Source: Nematopogon swammerdamellus (lineage: Eukaryota > Arthropoda > Insecta > Lepidoptera > Adelidae). Taken from it: DNA of 64,000 nt. The stretch spans positions 6,841,739-6,905,738 of the forward strand of contig OX336340.1 of the NCBI GenBank assembly GCA_946902875.1, given 5' to 3'. Positions within the stretch are counted from its first letter, which is position 1. Every line of letters starts with the position of its first letter. The notes beneath the pieces were generated by a model. That model was not told the DNA's origin, ran no database searches, and saw nothing but the letters and a program-made list of their open reading frames with translations. This document shows, one piece after another, positions 31,691 through 44,080 of the stretch. The position numbers were made by a program, and so were the translations under genes.

Positions 31691-32515
31691 CGGTATAATG
31701 TCTGTGGAGGAAATTCATTTCCTCCACCAGAATTGTGAAGATAGAATAGAATGGAAACTCCTTTTTGCATACAATTGAAAAAAATAATAGTACACAAAAA
31801 GAAACAAGAAATACAAAGGCGATATTAAACATATTATATTATTATGTTTCATAATTAATTGTAGGAATATACATGTTAACCTAAAACCTAAGCCATCGCA
31901 ACGACGACCTGAGATTTTGTTCAGCTTAAATACCGATTTCAAAAGTGATCCGATAGATTGTATAAAAAGTGCGGGTAGTTATAATAATTGTATGAAACGT
32001 GCGGGTAGTTTTATCGTTTGGACAACGAGTCCAGTATCTAGAGAGTTCTGAATTACCCGCGGGTCAACAAGGAAGCTATTTTGTTTTTATTTTCTCCCGC
32101 AGCACACACTTAGCCGAGACGCGAGGGACGGAGGGTCCAAGTGGCCAGATTATGCCCTCAGCAATGATAACATTGACTTAATTTACTCTGATAGAACCGA
32201 GCTTTTCGGCCTACCCACAAAAAAGGGGATTTAGAGGAAAAACAGGCCTTGCGTCTCTTGTGGTAGACGGGGATTCGATCATCGGGCGGCCGCGCTCGAG
32301 AACTTTTTTCATTCTGGGTTTTATAAGTGCACTTTGTTAAGGACATAAGGTTTTGACATAAGGTTTTCCTTTCATAAGAGAAACTTTGCCATTCATAGTA
32401 AAATCAAAGTAAATTTCCTAGAAAGTACACAACTATTGTTTGAAACTTGACAAACGGAAAATCATTAGTAGGCATACTTTTTCAGATCACTTTCTTACGT
32501 AAAGCATTAAACTAC
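31691..32515. other. No gene recognised
   Basis: Overlapping open frames on both strands at 31515-32346 show no domain and partly overlap SINE sequence. Confidence 0.4.
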
Positions 32516-33040
32516 TTTTTTTAATGCAAACTGACATGGTTGGCTACATCGTTTACAACATCCGTGATATGTTATGTTTGTTTTATTGTAATTTTGCTCT
32601 AGTTAATGGCCTTTTAATGCACAAAACTGTTTTTTTTTCTGTATTTTTATAATTTTTTAAGTGTGTTACAAATTAAATGAAATGAAATGTAAATAATAAT
32701 ATATTATATGAAATGTAACGTGTGACATGTCTGAGCGGCAGTTTTGTCCAAAGATGAAATAAATGAACTATGAACTATAACTATGAGTCCATAACTCCTG
32801 GTGAACTATGTGCCATGTCAGTGCTTCCCTTAATTACATAGCCGCTTCGACCGACGTTTCGTTCAGTGCGGTGGTATCAACCCGGGCGGGTTGACCCTTA
32901 GCACCTAGTAAGGTACAGTTTTACGTGGAATTCTAACCACGGTTAGTCTCCAACGGTCGAGCGGTCACACATCCAAATACTGACCGCGTCCAGGCGTGCT
33001 TAACAACAGTCGACCGACCGCACCACTGAGCTACCGAGAC
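32516..33040 (-). mobile_element. SINE-A interrupted by a LINE 3' tail; abuts the satellite array
   Basis: The tail domain (gcaaactgacatggttggct) starts at 32529 and breaks at about 32568. It resumes at about 32784 (gtccataactcctggtgaac) and continues through the body, B box, 5S-like segment (ccaaatactgaccgcgtcc) and A box (ccactgagctacc). The SINE ends at about 33037 and the 66-bp satellite begins at once. Confidence 0.75.
32569..32783 (+). mobile_element. Nested LINE 3' tail inside SINE-A
   Basis: About 215 bp splitting SINE-A. Landmarks are gttttattgtaattttgctc, 'gtctgagcggcagttttgtc' and 'aaagatgaaataaatgaac', a non-coding LINE 3' end I recognise from Lepidoptera but cannot assign to a clade. 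It post-dates the SINE. Confidence 0.5.
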
Positions 33041-36000
33041 TTACTCCTGCTATTGAGGAGTGACTACAATAATGAGTCTAGGAAGAGTAATAAAGAATCA
33101 AACCACTTACTCCTGCTATTGAGGAGTCACTACAATAATGAGTCTAGGTAGAGTAATAAAGAATCACACCACTTACTCCTGCTATTGAGGAGTCACTACA
33201 ATAATGAGTCTAGGTAGAGTAATAAAGAATCACACCACTTACTCCTGCTATTGAGGAGTCACTACAATAATGAGTCTAGGTAGAGTAATAAAGAATCACA
33301 CCACTTACTCCTGCTATTGAGGAGTCACTACAATAATGAGTCTAGGTAGAGTAATAAAGAATCACACCACTTACTCCTGCTATTGAGGAGTCACTACAAT
33401 AATGAGTCTAGGTAGAGTAATAAAGAATCACACCACTTACTCCTGCTATTGAGGAGTCACTACAATAATGAGTCTAGGTAGAGTAATAAAGAATCACACC
33501 ACTTACTCCTGCTATTGAGGAGTCACTACAATAATGAGTCTAGGTAGAGTAATAAAGAATCACACCACTTACTCCTGCTATTGAGGAGTCACTACAATAA
33601 TGAGTCTAGGTAGAGTAATAAAGAATCACACCACTTACTCCTGCTATTAAGGAGTCACTACAATAATGAGTCTAGGTAGAGTAATAAAGAATCACACCAC
33701 TTACTCCTGCCATTGAGGAGTGACTACAATAATGAGTCTAGGTAGAGTAATAAAGAATCAAACCACTTACTCCTGCTATTGAGGAGTCACTACAATAATG
33801 AGTCTAGGTAGAGTAATAAAGAATCACACTACTTACTCCTGCTATTGAGGAGTCACTACAATAATGAGTCTAGGTAGAGTAATAAAGAATCACACCACTT
33901 ACTCCTGCCATTGAGGAGTGACTATAATAATGAGTCTAGGTAGAGTAATAAAGAATCAAACCACTTACTCCTGCCATTGATGAGTCACTACAATAATGAG
34001 TCTAGGTAGAGTAATAAAGAATCACACCACTTACTCCTGCCATTGAGGAGTGACTACAATAATGAGTCTAGGTAGAGTAATAAAGAATCAAACCACTTAC
34101 TCCTGCTATTGAGGAGTCACTACAATAATGAGTCTAGGTAGAGTAATAAAGAATCACACTACTTACTCCTGCTATTGAGGAGTCACTACAATAATGAGTC
34201 TAGGTAGAGTAATAAAGAATCACACCACTTACTCCTGCCATTGAGGAGTGACTATAATAATGAGTCTAGGTAGAGTAATAAAGAATCAAACCACTTACTC
34301 CTGCTATTGATGAGTCACTACAATAATGAGTCTAGGTAGAGTAATAAAGAATCACACCACTTACTCCTGCTATTGAGGAGTCACTACAATAATGAGTCTA
34401 GGTAGAGTAATAAAGAATCACACCACTTACTCCTGCCATTGAGGAGTGACTACAATAATGAGTCTAGGTAGAGTAATAAAGAATCAAACCACTTACTCCT
34501 GCTATTGAGGAGTCACTACAATAATGAGTCTAGGTAGAGTAATAAAGAATCACACCACTTACTCCTGCTATTGAGGAGTCACTACAATAATGAGTCTAGG
34601 TAGAGTAATAAAGAATCACACCACTTACTCCTGCCATTGAGGAGTGACTACAATAATGAGTCTAGGTAGAGTAATAAAGAATCAAACCACTTACTCCTGC
34701 TATTGAGGAGTCACTAAAATAATGAGTCTAGGTAGAGTAATAAAGAATCACACCACTTACTCCTGCTATTGAGGAGTCACTACAATAATGAGTCTAGGTA
34801 GAGTAATAAAGAATCACACCACTTACTCCTGCTATTGAGGAGTCACTACAATAATGAGTCTAGGTAGAGTAATAAAGAATCACACCACTTACTCCTGCTA
34901 TTGAGGAGTGAATACAATAATGAGTCTAGGTAGAGTAATAAAGAATCAAACCACTTACTCCTGCCATTGAGGAGTCACTACAATAATGAGTCTAGGTAGA
35001 GTAATAAAGAATCACACCACTTACTCCTGCTATTGAGGAGTGAATACAATAATGAGTCTAGGTAGAGTAATAAAGAATCACACCACTTACTCCTGCTATT
35101 GAGGAGTGAATACAATAATGAGTCTAGGTAGAGTAATAAAGAATCAAACCACTTAATCCTGCTATTGAGGAGTCACTACAATAATGAGTCTAGGTAGAGT
35201 AATAAAGAATCACACCACTTACTCCTGCTATTGAGGAGTGAATACAATAATGAGTCTAGGTAGAGTAATAAAGAATCACACCACTTACTCCTGCTATTGA
35301 GGAGTGAATACAATAATGAGTCTAGGTAGAGTAATAAAGAATCACACCACTTGCTCCTGCTATTGAGGAGTGACTACAATAATGAGTCTAGGTAGAGTAA
35401 TAAAGAATCACACCACTTACTCCTGATATTGAGGAGTGACTATAATAATGAGTCTAGGTAGAGTAATAAAGAATCAAATCACCTAATCCTGCTAATTGAA
35501 GAGTGACTACAATAATGAGTCTAGGTAGAGTAATAAAGAATCACACCACTTACTCCTGCTATTGAGGAGTGACTACAATAATGAGTCTAGGTAGAGTAAT
35601 AAAGAATCACACCACTTACTCCTGCTATTGAGGAGTGACCACATTAATGAGTCTAGGTAGAGTAATAAAGAATCACACCACTTACTCCTGCTATTGAGGA
35701 GTGACTACAATAATGAGTCTAGGTAGAGTAATAAAGAATCAAACCACTTACTCCTGCCATTTAGGAGTGACTAGAATAATGAGTCTAGGTAGAGTAATAA
35801 AGAATCAAACCACTTACTCCTGCCATTTAGGAGTGACTAGAATAATGAGTCTAGGTAGAGTAATAAAGAATCAAACCACTTACTCCTGCCATTTAGGAGT
35901 GACTAGAATAATGAGTCTAGGTAGAGTAATAAAGAATCAAACCACTTACTCCTGCCATTTAGGAGTGACTAGAATAATGAGTCTAGGTAGAGTAATAAAG

Positions 36001-39000
36001 AATCAAACCACTTACTCCTGCCATTGAGGAGTGACTAAAATAATGAGCCTAGGTAGAGTAATAACGAATCAAACCACTTACTCCTGCCATTTAGGAGTGA
36101 CTAGAATAATGAGTCTAGGTAGAGTAATAAAGAATCAAACCACTTACTCCTGCCATTTAGGAGTGACTAGAATAATGAGTCTAAGTAGAGTAATAAAGAA
36201 TCAAACCACTTACTCCTGCCATTTAGGAGTGACTAGAATAATGAGTCTAGGTAGAGTAATAAAGAATCAAACCACTTACTCCTGCCATTTAGGAGTGACT
36301 AGAATAATGAGTCTAGGTAGAGTAATAAAGAATCAAACCACTTACTCCTGCCATTTAGGAGTGACTAGAATAATGAGTCTAGGTAGAGTAATAAAGAATC
36401 AAACCACTTACTCCTGCCATTTAGGAGTGACTAGAATAATGAGTCTAGGTAGAGTAATAAAGAATCAAACCACTTACTCCTGCCATTTAGGAGTGACTAG
36501 AATAATGAGTCTAGGTAGAGTAATAAAGAATCAAACCACTTACTCCTGCCATTTAGGAGTGACTAGAATAATGAGTCTAGGTAGAGTAATAAAGAATCAA
36601 ACCACTTACTCCTGCCATTTAGGAGTGACTAGAATAATGAGTCTAGGTAGAGTAATAAAGAATCAAACCACTTACTCCTGCCATTTAGGAGTGACTAGAA
36701 TAATGAGTCTAGGTAGAGTAATAAAGAATCAAACCACTTACTCCTGCCATTTAGGAGTGACTAGAATAATGAGTCTAGGTAGAGTAATAAAGAATCAAAC
36801 CACTTACTCCTGCCATTTAGGAGTGACTAGAATAATGAGTCTAGGTAGAGTAATAAAGAATCAAACCACTTACTCCTGCCATTTAGGAGTGACTAGAATA
36901 ATGAGTCTAGGTAGAGTAATAAAGAATCAAACCACTTACTCCTGCCATTTAGGAGTGACTAGAATAATGAGTCTAGGTAGAGTAATAAAGAATCAAACCA
37001 CTTACTCCTGCCATTTAGGAGTGACTAGAATAATGAGTCTAGGTAGAGTAATAAAGAATCAAACCACTTACTCCTGCCATTGAGGAGTGACTAAAATAAT
37101 GAGCCTAGGTAGAGTAATAACGAATCAAACCACTTACTCCTGCCATTTAGGAGTGACTAGAATAATGAGTCTAGGTAGAGTAATAAAGAATCAAACCACT
37201 TACTCCTGCCATTTAGGAGTGACTAGAATAATGAGTCTAGGTAGAGTAATAAAGAATCAAACCACTTACTCCTGCCATTTAGGAGTGACCAGAATAATGA
37301 GTCTAGGTAGAGTAATAAAGAATCAAACCACTTACTCCTGCCATTTAGGAGTGACTAGAATAATGAGTCTAGGTAGAGTAATAAAGAATCAAACCACTTA
37401 CTCCTGCCATTGAGGAGTGACTAAAATAATGAGCCTAGGTAGAGTAATAACGAATCAAACCACTTACTCCTGCCATAGAGGAGTGACTACAATAATGAGT
37501 CTAGGTAGAGTAATAAAGAATCACACCACTTACTCCTGCTATTGAGGAGTGACTACAATAATGAGTCTAGGTAGAGTAATAAAGAATCAAACCACTTACT
37601 CCTGCCATTGAGGAGTGACTAAAATAATGAGTCTAGGTAGAGTAATAACGAATCAAACCACTTACTCCTGCCATAGAGGAGTGACTACAATAATGAGTCT
37701 AGGTAGAGTAATAAAGAATCACACCATTTACTCCTGCTATTGAGGAGTGACTACAATAATCAGTCTAGGTAGAGTAATAAAGAATCAAACCACTTACTCC
37801 TGCCATTGAGGAGTGACTAGAATAATGACTGAGTCTAGGTAGAGTAATAAAGAATCAAACCACTTACTCCTGCCATTGAGGAGTGACTACAATAATGAGT
37901 CTAGGTAGAGTAATAAAGAATCAAACCACTTACTCCTGCCATTGAGGAGTGACTAGAATAATGACTGAGTCTAGGTAGAGTAATAAAGAATCAAACCACT
38001 TACTCCTGCCATTGAGGAGTGACTACAATAATGAGTCTAGGTAGAGTAATAAAGAATCAAACCACTTACTCCTGCCATAGAGGAGTGACTACAATAATGA
38101 GTCTAGGTAGAGTAATAAAGAATCAAACCACTTACTCCTGCCATTGAGGAGTGACTAGAATAATGAGTCTAGGTAGAGTAATAAAGAATCAAACCACTTA
38201 CTCCTGCCATTGAGGAGTGACTAAAATAATGAGCCTAGGTAGAGTAATAACGAATCAAACCACTTACTCCTGCCATTTAGGAGTGACTAGAATAATGAGT
38301 CTAGGTAGAGTAATAAAGAATCAAACCACTTACTCCTGCCATTTAGGAGTGACTAGAATAATGAGTCTAGGTAGAGTAATAAAGAATCAAACCACTTACT
38401 CCTGCCATTTAGGAGTGACTAGAATAATGAGTCTAGGTAGAGTAATAAAGAATCAAACCACTTACTCCTGCCATTGAGGAGTGACTAAAATAATGAGCCT
38501 AGGTAGAGTAATAACGAATCAAACCACTTACTCCTGCCATAGAGGAGTGACTACAATAATGAGTCTAGGTAGAGTAATAAAGAATCACACCACTTACTCC
38601 TGCTATTGAGGAGTGACTACAATAATGAGTCTAGGTAGAGTAATAAAGAATCAAACCACTTACTCCTGCCATTGAGGAGTGACTAAAATAATGAGTCTAG
38701 GTAGAGTAATAACGAATCAAACCACTTACTCCTGCCATAGAGGAGTGACTACAATAATGAGTCTAGGTAGAGTAATAAAGAATCACACCATTTACTCCTG
38801 CTATTGAGGAGTGACTACAATAATGAGTCTAGGTAGAGTAATAAAGAATCAAACCACTTACTCCTGCCATTGAGGAGTGACTAGAATAATGACTGAGTCT
38901 AGGTAGAGTAATAAAGAATCAAACCACTTACTCCTGCCATTGAGGAGTGACTACAATAATGAGTCTAGGTAGAGTAATAAAGAATCAAACCACTTACTCC

Positions 39001-41010
39001 TGCCATTGAGGAGTGACTAGAATAATGACTGAGTCTAGGTAGAGTAATAAAGAATCAAACCACTTACTCCTGCCATTGAGGAGTGACTACAATAATGAGT
39101 CTAGGTAGAGTAATAAAGAATCAAACCACTTACTCCTGCCATAGAGGAGTGACTACAATAATGAGTCTAGGTAGAGTAATAAAGAATCAAACCACTTACT
39201 CCTGCCATTGAGGAGTGACTAGAATAATGACTGAGTCTAGGTAGAGTAATAAAGGATTAAACCACTTACTCCTGCCATTGAGGAGTGACTACAATAATGA
39301 CTGAGTCTAGGTAGAGTATTAAAGAATCAAACCACTTACTCCTGCCATTGAGGAGTGACTAGAATAATGACTGAGTCTAGGTAGAGTAATAAAGGATTAA
39401 ACCACTTACTCCTGCCATAGAGGAGTGACTACAATAATGAGTCTAGGTAGAGTAATAAAGAATCAAACCACTTACTCCTGCCATTGATTGAGGAGTGACT
39501 AGAATAATGACTGAGTCTAGGTAGAGTAATAAAGGATTAAACCACTTACTCCTGCCATTGAGGAGTGACTACAATAATGACTGAGTCTAGGTAGAGTAAT
39601 AAAGAATCAAACCACTTACTCCTGCCATTGAGGAGTGACTAGAATAATGACTGAGTCTAGGTAGAGTAATAAAGGATTAAACCACTTACTCCTGCCATAG
39701 AGGAGTGACTACAATAATGAGTCTAGGTAGAGTAATAAAGAATCAAACCACTTACTCCTGCCATTGAGGAGTGACTAGAATAATGACTGAGTCTAGGTAG
39801 AGTAAGAAAGGATTAAACCACTTACTCCTGCCATTGAGGAGTGACTACAATAATGACTGAGTCTAGGTAGAGTATTAAAGAATCAAACCACTTACTCCTG
39901 CCATTGAGGAGTGACTAAAATAATAAGTCTAGGTAGAGTAATAAAGAATCAAACCACTTACTCCTGCTATTAAGGAGTGACTACAATAATGAGTCTAGGT
40001 AGAGTAATAAAGAATCAAACCACTTACTCCTGCCATTGAGGAGTGACTACAATAATGACTTGAGTCTAGGTAGGTTGTACCGTGTGGGGTCGGTACTTAA
40101 AAAGAATAGCCCCACTGCATCTCTCCCCGTCGCATGTCGTAAAAGTCGACTAAGGGATAAGAAAATTCGTCAGCCTCGGTAGCTCAGTGGCGCGGTTGGT
40201 TAGTCAACTGTTATTAAGCAACGCTGAGCGCGGTCAGTGATTGGATGGGTGACCGCTCGACCGTTGGAGGCTGACCGTGGTTCGGATTCCACGTTAAACT
40301 GTAGGTCCCTTCCCTTCTTACCTTACTAGGTGGTAGGGTTTATCCAGGCCGGGTTGGTACCACCGCACTGAACGAAACGTCGGTCGAAACGGCTATGTAA
40401 ATTTTAGTGTAGCCGACATGAAATAAAGGGAAGCACTGACATGGCACCTAGTTCACCCTGTGTTATGGGCTGACATTACGGATGTTGTAGGTGATGTAGC
40501 CAACCGTGTCAGGTTCCATAAAAAAAAAAAGGTAGAGTAATAAAGAATCAAACCACTTACTCCTGCCATTGAGGAGTGACTAGAATAATGAGTCTAGGTA
40601 GAGTAATAAAGAATCAAACCACTTACTCCTGCCATTGAGGAGTGACTACAATAATGACTGAGTCTAGGTAGAGTAATAAAGAATCAAACCACTTACTCCT
40701 GCCGCCTAGTTAGGACTAGGAGTGACTAAAATAATAAGTCTAGGTTGAGTAATAAAGAATCAAACCGCTTACTCCTGCTATTAAGGAGTGACTACAAATA
40801 ATGAGTCTAGGTAGAGTAATAAAGTATCAAATCACCTACTCCTGCTATTGAGGAGTTACTACAAATAATGAGTCTAGGTAGAGTAATAAAGAATCAAACC
40901 ACTTACCTACTCTACTCATGCTACTGATGAGTGACTACAATAATGAGTCTAGGTAGAGTAATAAAGAATCAAACCACTTACTCATGCTACTTAGGAGTGA
41001 CTACAGTATT
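33038..41010 (+). repeat. 66-bp satellite array, about 110 copies, with a SINE inserted at 40077
   Basis: The monomer is 66 bp: cttactcctgccattgagg, then agtgactacaataatgag, then tctaggtagagtaataaag, then aatcaaaccac. Each monomer holds a small hairpin (actcct ... aggagt). Three zones: 33038-35750 mostly 'gtcactac...cacacc' types; 35760-37480 very uniform 'catttaggagtgactag' type; 37480-40075 mixed, with 70-bp variants carrying an extra 'actg'. The last units (40530-41010) are degenerate. Because 66 is divisible by 3, open frames up to 350 codons arise (36031-37083) without implying a gene. Confidence 0.95.
40077..40530 (+). mobile_element. SINE-A, complete long form, inserted in the satellite
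   Basis: Head gtaccgtgtggggtcggtac; stem half cagcctc; A box tagctcagtgg (40180-40190); 5S-like segment (40214-40257, containing cggtcagtgattggatgggt); stem half gaggctg; B box ggttcggattcc (40279-40290); shared body; tail domain; poly(A). The satellite frame resumes at 'ggtagagtaataaag', with ggtag duplicated at both edges, giving a 5-6 bp target duplication. Confidence 0.85.
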
Positions 41011-41014
41011 GAGT

Positions 41015-41350
41015 CTGGGTAGAGTGGACAGTTACTCTAGCTGTACTGGAATTTGAAACTGTTGCTTCGCTACCTCGTTCAAAAGTGATATCTGACTGTC
41101 GCCAAAGGTTGAAAGTTTCCCAGCGAGCAATGGAGCGAGCCATATCGCTACGTGATATGGTGCGTAACGAGGCAATCCGCCGGCATTGCATATTCGCAAC
41201 TCCCACATACGACCGAATGTCCATGGGCGTCGTTAGACACCTTATGGGAGGTACGGCGTCATATGTCACGCTTTCAATAAAAAAAAAAGACTGGAGAAAA
41301 ATTTTAAAGACTATGTCCAGCAGTGGATGCATACACGCTGACTGACTCAC
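41015..41350 (+). mobile_element. LINE 3' remnants (Jockey tail and RTE C-terminus)
   Basis: 41160-41285 contains the Jockey tail (cgaccgaatgtccatggg ... gtcacgctttcaataaaa). 41288-41347 reads DWRKI...DYVQQWMHTR, the RTE C-terminal end, followed by a TGACTGACTCACTGAC tail. Both are short dead fragments at the right edge of the satellite. Confidence 0.6.
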
Positions 41351-41811
41351 TGACTTGTTCAAAGGTTCAAAACAGTGAAGATATTCCATAATCTAGGTAC
41401 AGAGTATGAAACGAGATAACTATTGCATATTTTTAGAATGTTACGAGTGTGATAAGGACTAGCAGGAGTCCGGACACGTAGCGATTTCAGCATTCAAAGG
41501 AAATATACCCTGGAATATGTGACCGCCATACCCTTTTCCAACGGCAATGTCGTTGACTTTTGACGTTGACCCTACAATAATAAAAGAAAATTCGAGGGGA
41601 CGTAGCTCGTTATTGTTTTGGTAGATAGAATCTATATTCAAGTGTTGTAGCAGAGTTAATCCGAGTTTATATTTATTATTAAAATTTCTCGCAAAACAAT
41701 TGGCGCGACTCTATTTTTGTGTCGTTTCCGTACTTCCGCGACGGCAAAACTACTTTCAATACTATAAACATGGACTTCAATGAGCATAACTCGCGTCTTC
41801 GCGAAAAATCG
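41351..41811. other. No gene recognised
   Basis: No supported feature. Confidence 0.4.
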
Positions 41812-42165
41812 GTCAAGTGCGAGTTTTACTCGCGCACGAAGAGTTCCGTAGATCCGCTATACCATACCTGTCAAATAGTCTATATTTTGTCTTTCTAAAA
41901 TGCAAAATATAAATACCTGTGGCGCCATCTATTAGTCATTAGCGTGAATATGTACTAATAGATTCTTAGCACCTTTCTTGTATGGGGACCCCCTTAATTT
42001 TTACTTTTAGCTTTTTTATTATTTTTGGCACATCCGCCATAATATTCTGTGAAAATTTCAACCGGCTACCTATTAGGTTCAAACGATACTGCCCCGGGAC
42101 GGACGGACAGACCAACGGTTTAGGCTTAGTAATGGGCTTCCGTATAGATTAAATACGGAACCCTA
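41812..42165 (+). mobile_element. R1 family repeat
   Basis: Border gtcaagtgcgagttttactc then gagttccgta. Body includes 'ggcgccatctattagtc'. Tail 'ggtttaggcttagtaatgg' and 'acggaaccctaaaaag'. Closely related to the 2995 copy but without its inverted repeat. Confidence 0.65.
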
Positions 42166-43119
42166 AAAAGATATTTTAATAGCCATTATAATCGATGTCC
42201 AGGGTGGTGAAGTAGGTACCTAACAATAGGGCAACGTTATAATCTAGCTGGCACCTATATGGTAATTAGAGCTATAATTTTACATGAAATCCGAACGATA
42301 GAGCAACTCTGTCATGCATGACGGTAGCTCATTCGTACGAGTACGAGCACGCCGTCGTTCGTGGCCTAAAACGCTCTCACGAGGCGAGTCAGTCGGTCAA
42401 CTGTTAGTTGAATTAAAAAGTCGGGCGTTCATAGACTTATTATGAAGTTATACTACTTTTTAATTTGGTCGTGGAGCGTCTCGGTGGCAACTAAACAGTT
42501 GAGTTTTTAGTTGGATCAAAATAGTTCGTGTGCCGGAGCCCTAACCGACTCCCACCTAACATCATATACTTAATCCTACTCCTATAATCTATAATCTTCA
42601 AATAACTGACAAGTCCGTGTGAAAACCGAATTGACACCTCCTTGGTGTCATTTGCCGTGCCTGAGGCTCTAACTTCAAGTTCGGTTAACCGAACCGGACT
42701 ATAAACAACATAGTGTCACGCCTGTTTCCCACTGGGGTAGAAAGAGGCAACCGCACTATAAACAATTAAAAAATAAATCGCTGTCCCCATCTAGTTCGTC
42801 TCTACGGTAGGTCAAATATCCTCAAACAGGTGTGCAACAGAGTTGATTAGCAATATCTCACACGGCCGTTTACCTCGCGCGAGTACCTCATCAGTGGTGC
42901 TCGTTTTATGTACACGTATCATGGCGGACGACTGGGAGTGCCTCCTAGTGGAGGTGGAGGCACGTTTGGATTATTACGTAAAATTTCATCCAACGACTGG
43001 TAAAACGGCAAACACGTAACAGTAATTTGCTATCACACTCCATAATATATATCACATGTCAACCATCGTCTGCCACAACCCATCAAGTTGAAGTAAACAT
43101 TTTTATTGTTTATCGCAGG
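42166..43119. other. No gene recognised; short LINE relic at 42716-42756
   Basis: 42716-42756 (cacgcctgtttcccactgg) matches the end of the LINE segment at 47860-47900. The rest shows no supported feature. Short GC-rich runs (42865-42960) are ordinary in composition. Confidence 0.4.
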
Positions 43120-43490
43120 CTAGCCTGCGGCTTCACTCGCGTGAAATTCGTATTTAAAAAGAAGAAGTAAGTAAGCCCGCTACCGTACCTTTATTTCGGC
43201 GCCCGGAACAATTCGTTTTGTATGAGAGCCACATCTTAGCGTAACCCGAACTGAATTTTATTTAGCCTATCCTGTGTCTCTTATAGGTAAATGTGCTTGT
43301 ACGAAGTTTCATCGAATTCAGATAATCGGTTTAAGAGTTATGAATGAACATACATACATACATACAGGAAAGATTTCTAAAAATCATCAATTTAGTTTTA
43401 ACGAGTACATAGAGTCTACAAACTCAGTATCTCATAAAACAACGTAACTTACTCCATGACCATCCCAGATTTATTATTAGTAGTACATAT
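43120..43490 (-). mobile_element. Helitron-like H2 element
   Basis: The 3' border is degenerate (ctagcctgcggcttcactcg at 43121). The body follows family order to 'gaccatcccagatttattat' at about 43475. No minisatellite expansion in this copy. Confidence 0.65.
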
Positions 43491-43641
43491 TGATTGATGA
43501 TGATATTGATATTGATAATGTATTGATTTTTGCTGCGGAAAGGCAAAAGTAGTTTAACCTGACGCACAGCGATAAAACGCGGCTGAGATCTGCTAAAATT
43601 TACGAATGAGTAGAAATTATTCAATGTGGTTTCTATATATT

Positions 43642-43872
43642 TTACGGAAGGCGATTACGTTCCTTTTTCACGTCTTTTTTAATTTGGATGTTTTTATTTT
43701 TGTTTGTAACGGAAACTGGTACATAAAATAACCACATACACATGCCCTGCGAAGATTCTAGCCGGTTTTTGTTCGTGGATGTATTCGAAACGGATATATC
43801 AAATTGTGACAAGTTCGAGTGCAGTCTTACTGCCATAAGAATTTTCAATAAACCAATAAGCAGCCATTTCAT
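43642..43872 (-). CDS. Small ORF with signal-peptide-like N-terminus (76 aa), unproven
   Basis: The minus-strand frame starts at 43872 with MKWLLIGLLKILMAV, a short basic N-region followed by a hydrophobic core typical of a signal peptide. It is preceded by gaaac-ATG, a fair start context for insects. The remainder is Asn/Ser/Lys-rich (QFDISVSNTSTNKNRLES..., ending NKNKNIQIKKDVKKERNRLP) with a single Cys. No family is recognised. It lies outside recognised repeats. It may be chance, or the first exon of a secreted protein. Confidence 0.2.
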   Translation of the reverse strand: MKWLLIGLLKILMAVRLHSNLSQFDISVSNTSTNKNRLESSQGMCMWLFYVPVSVTNKNKNIQIKKDVKKERNRLP

Positions 43873-44080
43873 GTTTCTTTTTTCTGTCGCTCGCTGAAGT
43901 TTTACGGTTACTTCCTGACTTCATAAAGTTTTATGCCAAACATATTTGCCAAAGTCAGGAAACTTCCGTTTAGTATCAATCTTCATAACCTGATTTACAG
44001 TGTTCATATTTCGTGTTTTAGTTTTGTTTGCCTAGTCTGGCAAGCTTGCCAGAAGAATAAGCTGGATTGCTCTTGTCCAG
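43873..44080. other. No gene recognised
   Basis: No supported feature. Confidence 0.35.

Noticed and set aside
36031..37083. 350-codon open reading frame of 22-residue repeats
   Set aside because: It is produced by the 66-bp satellite period (divisible by three) and a monomer variant without TGA. No start context, no domain, and the frame is broken in neighbouring monomers. Kept only as a low-interest finding.
33038..41010. CRISPR-like repeat array
   Set aside because: Contiguous tandem monomers without unique spacers, in a eukaryotic transposon-rich context.
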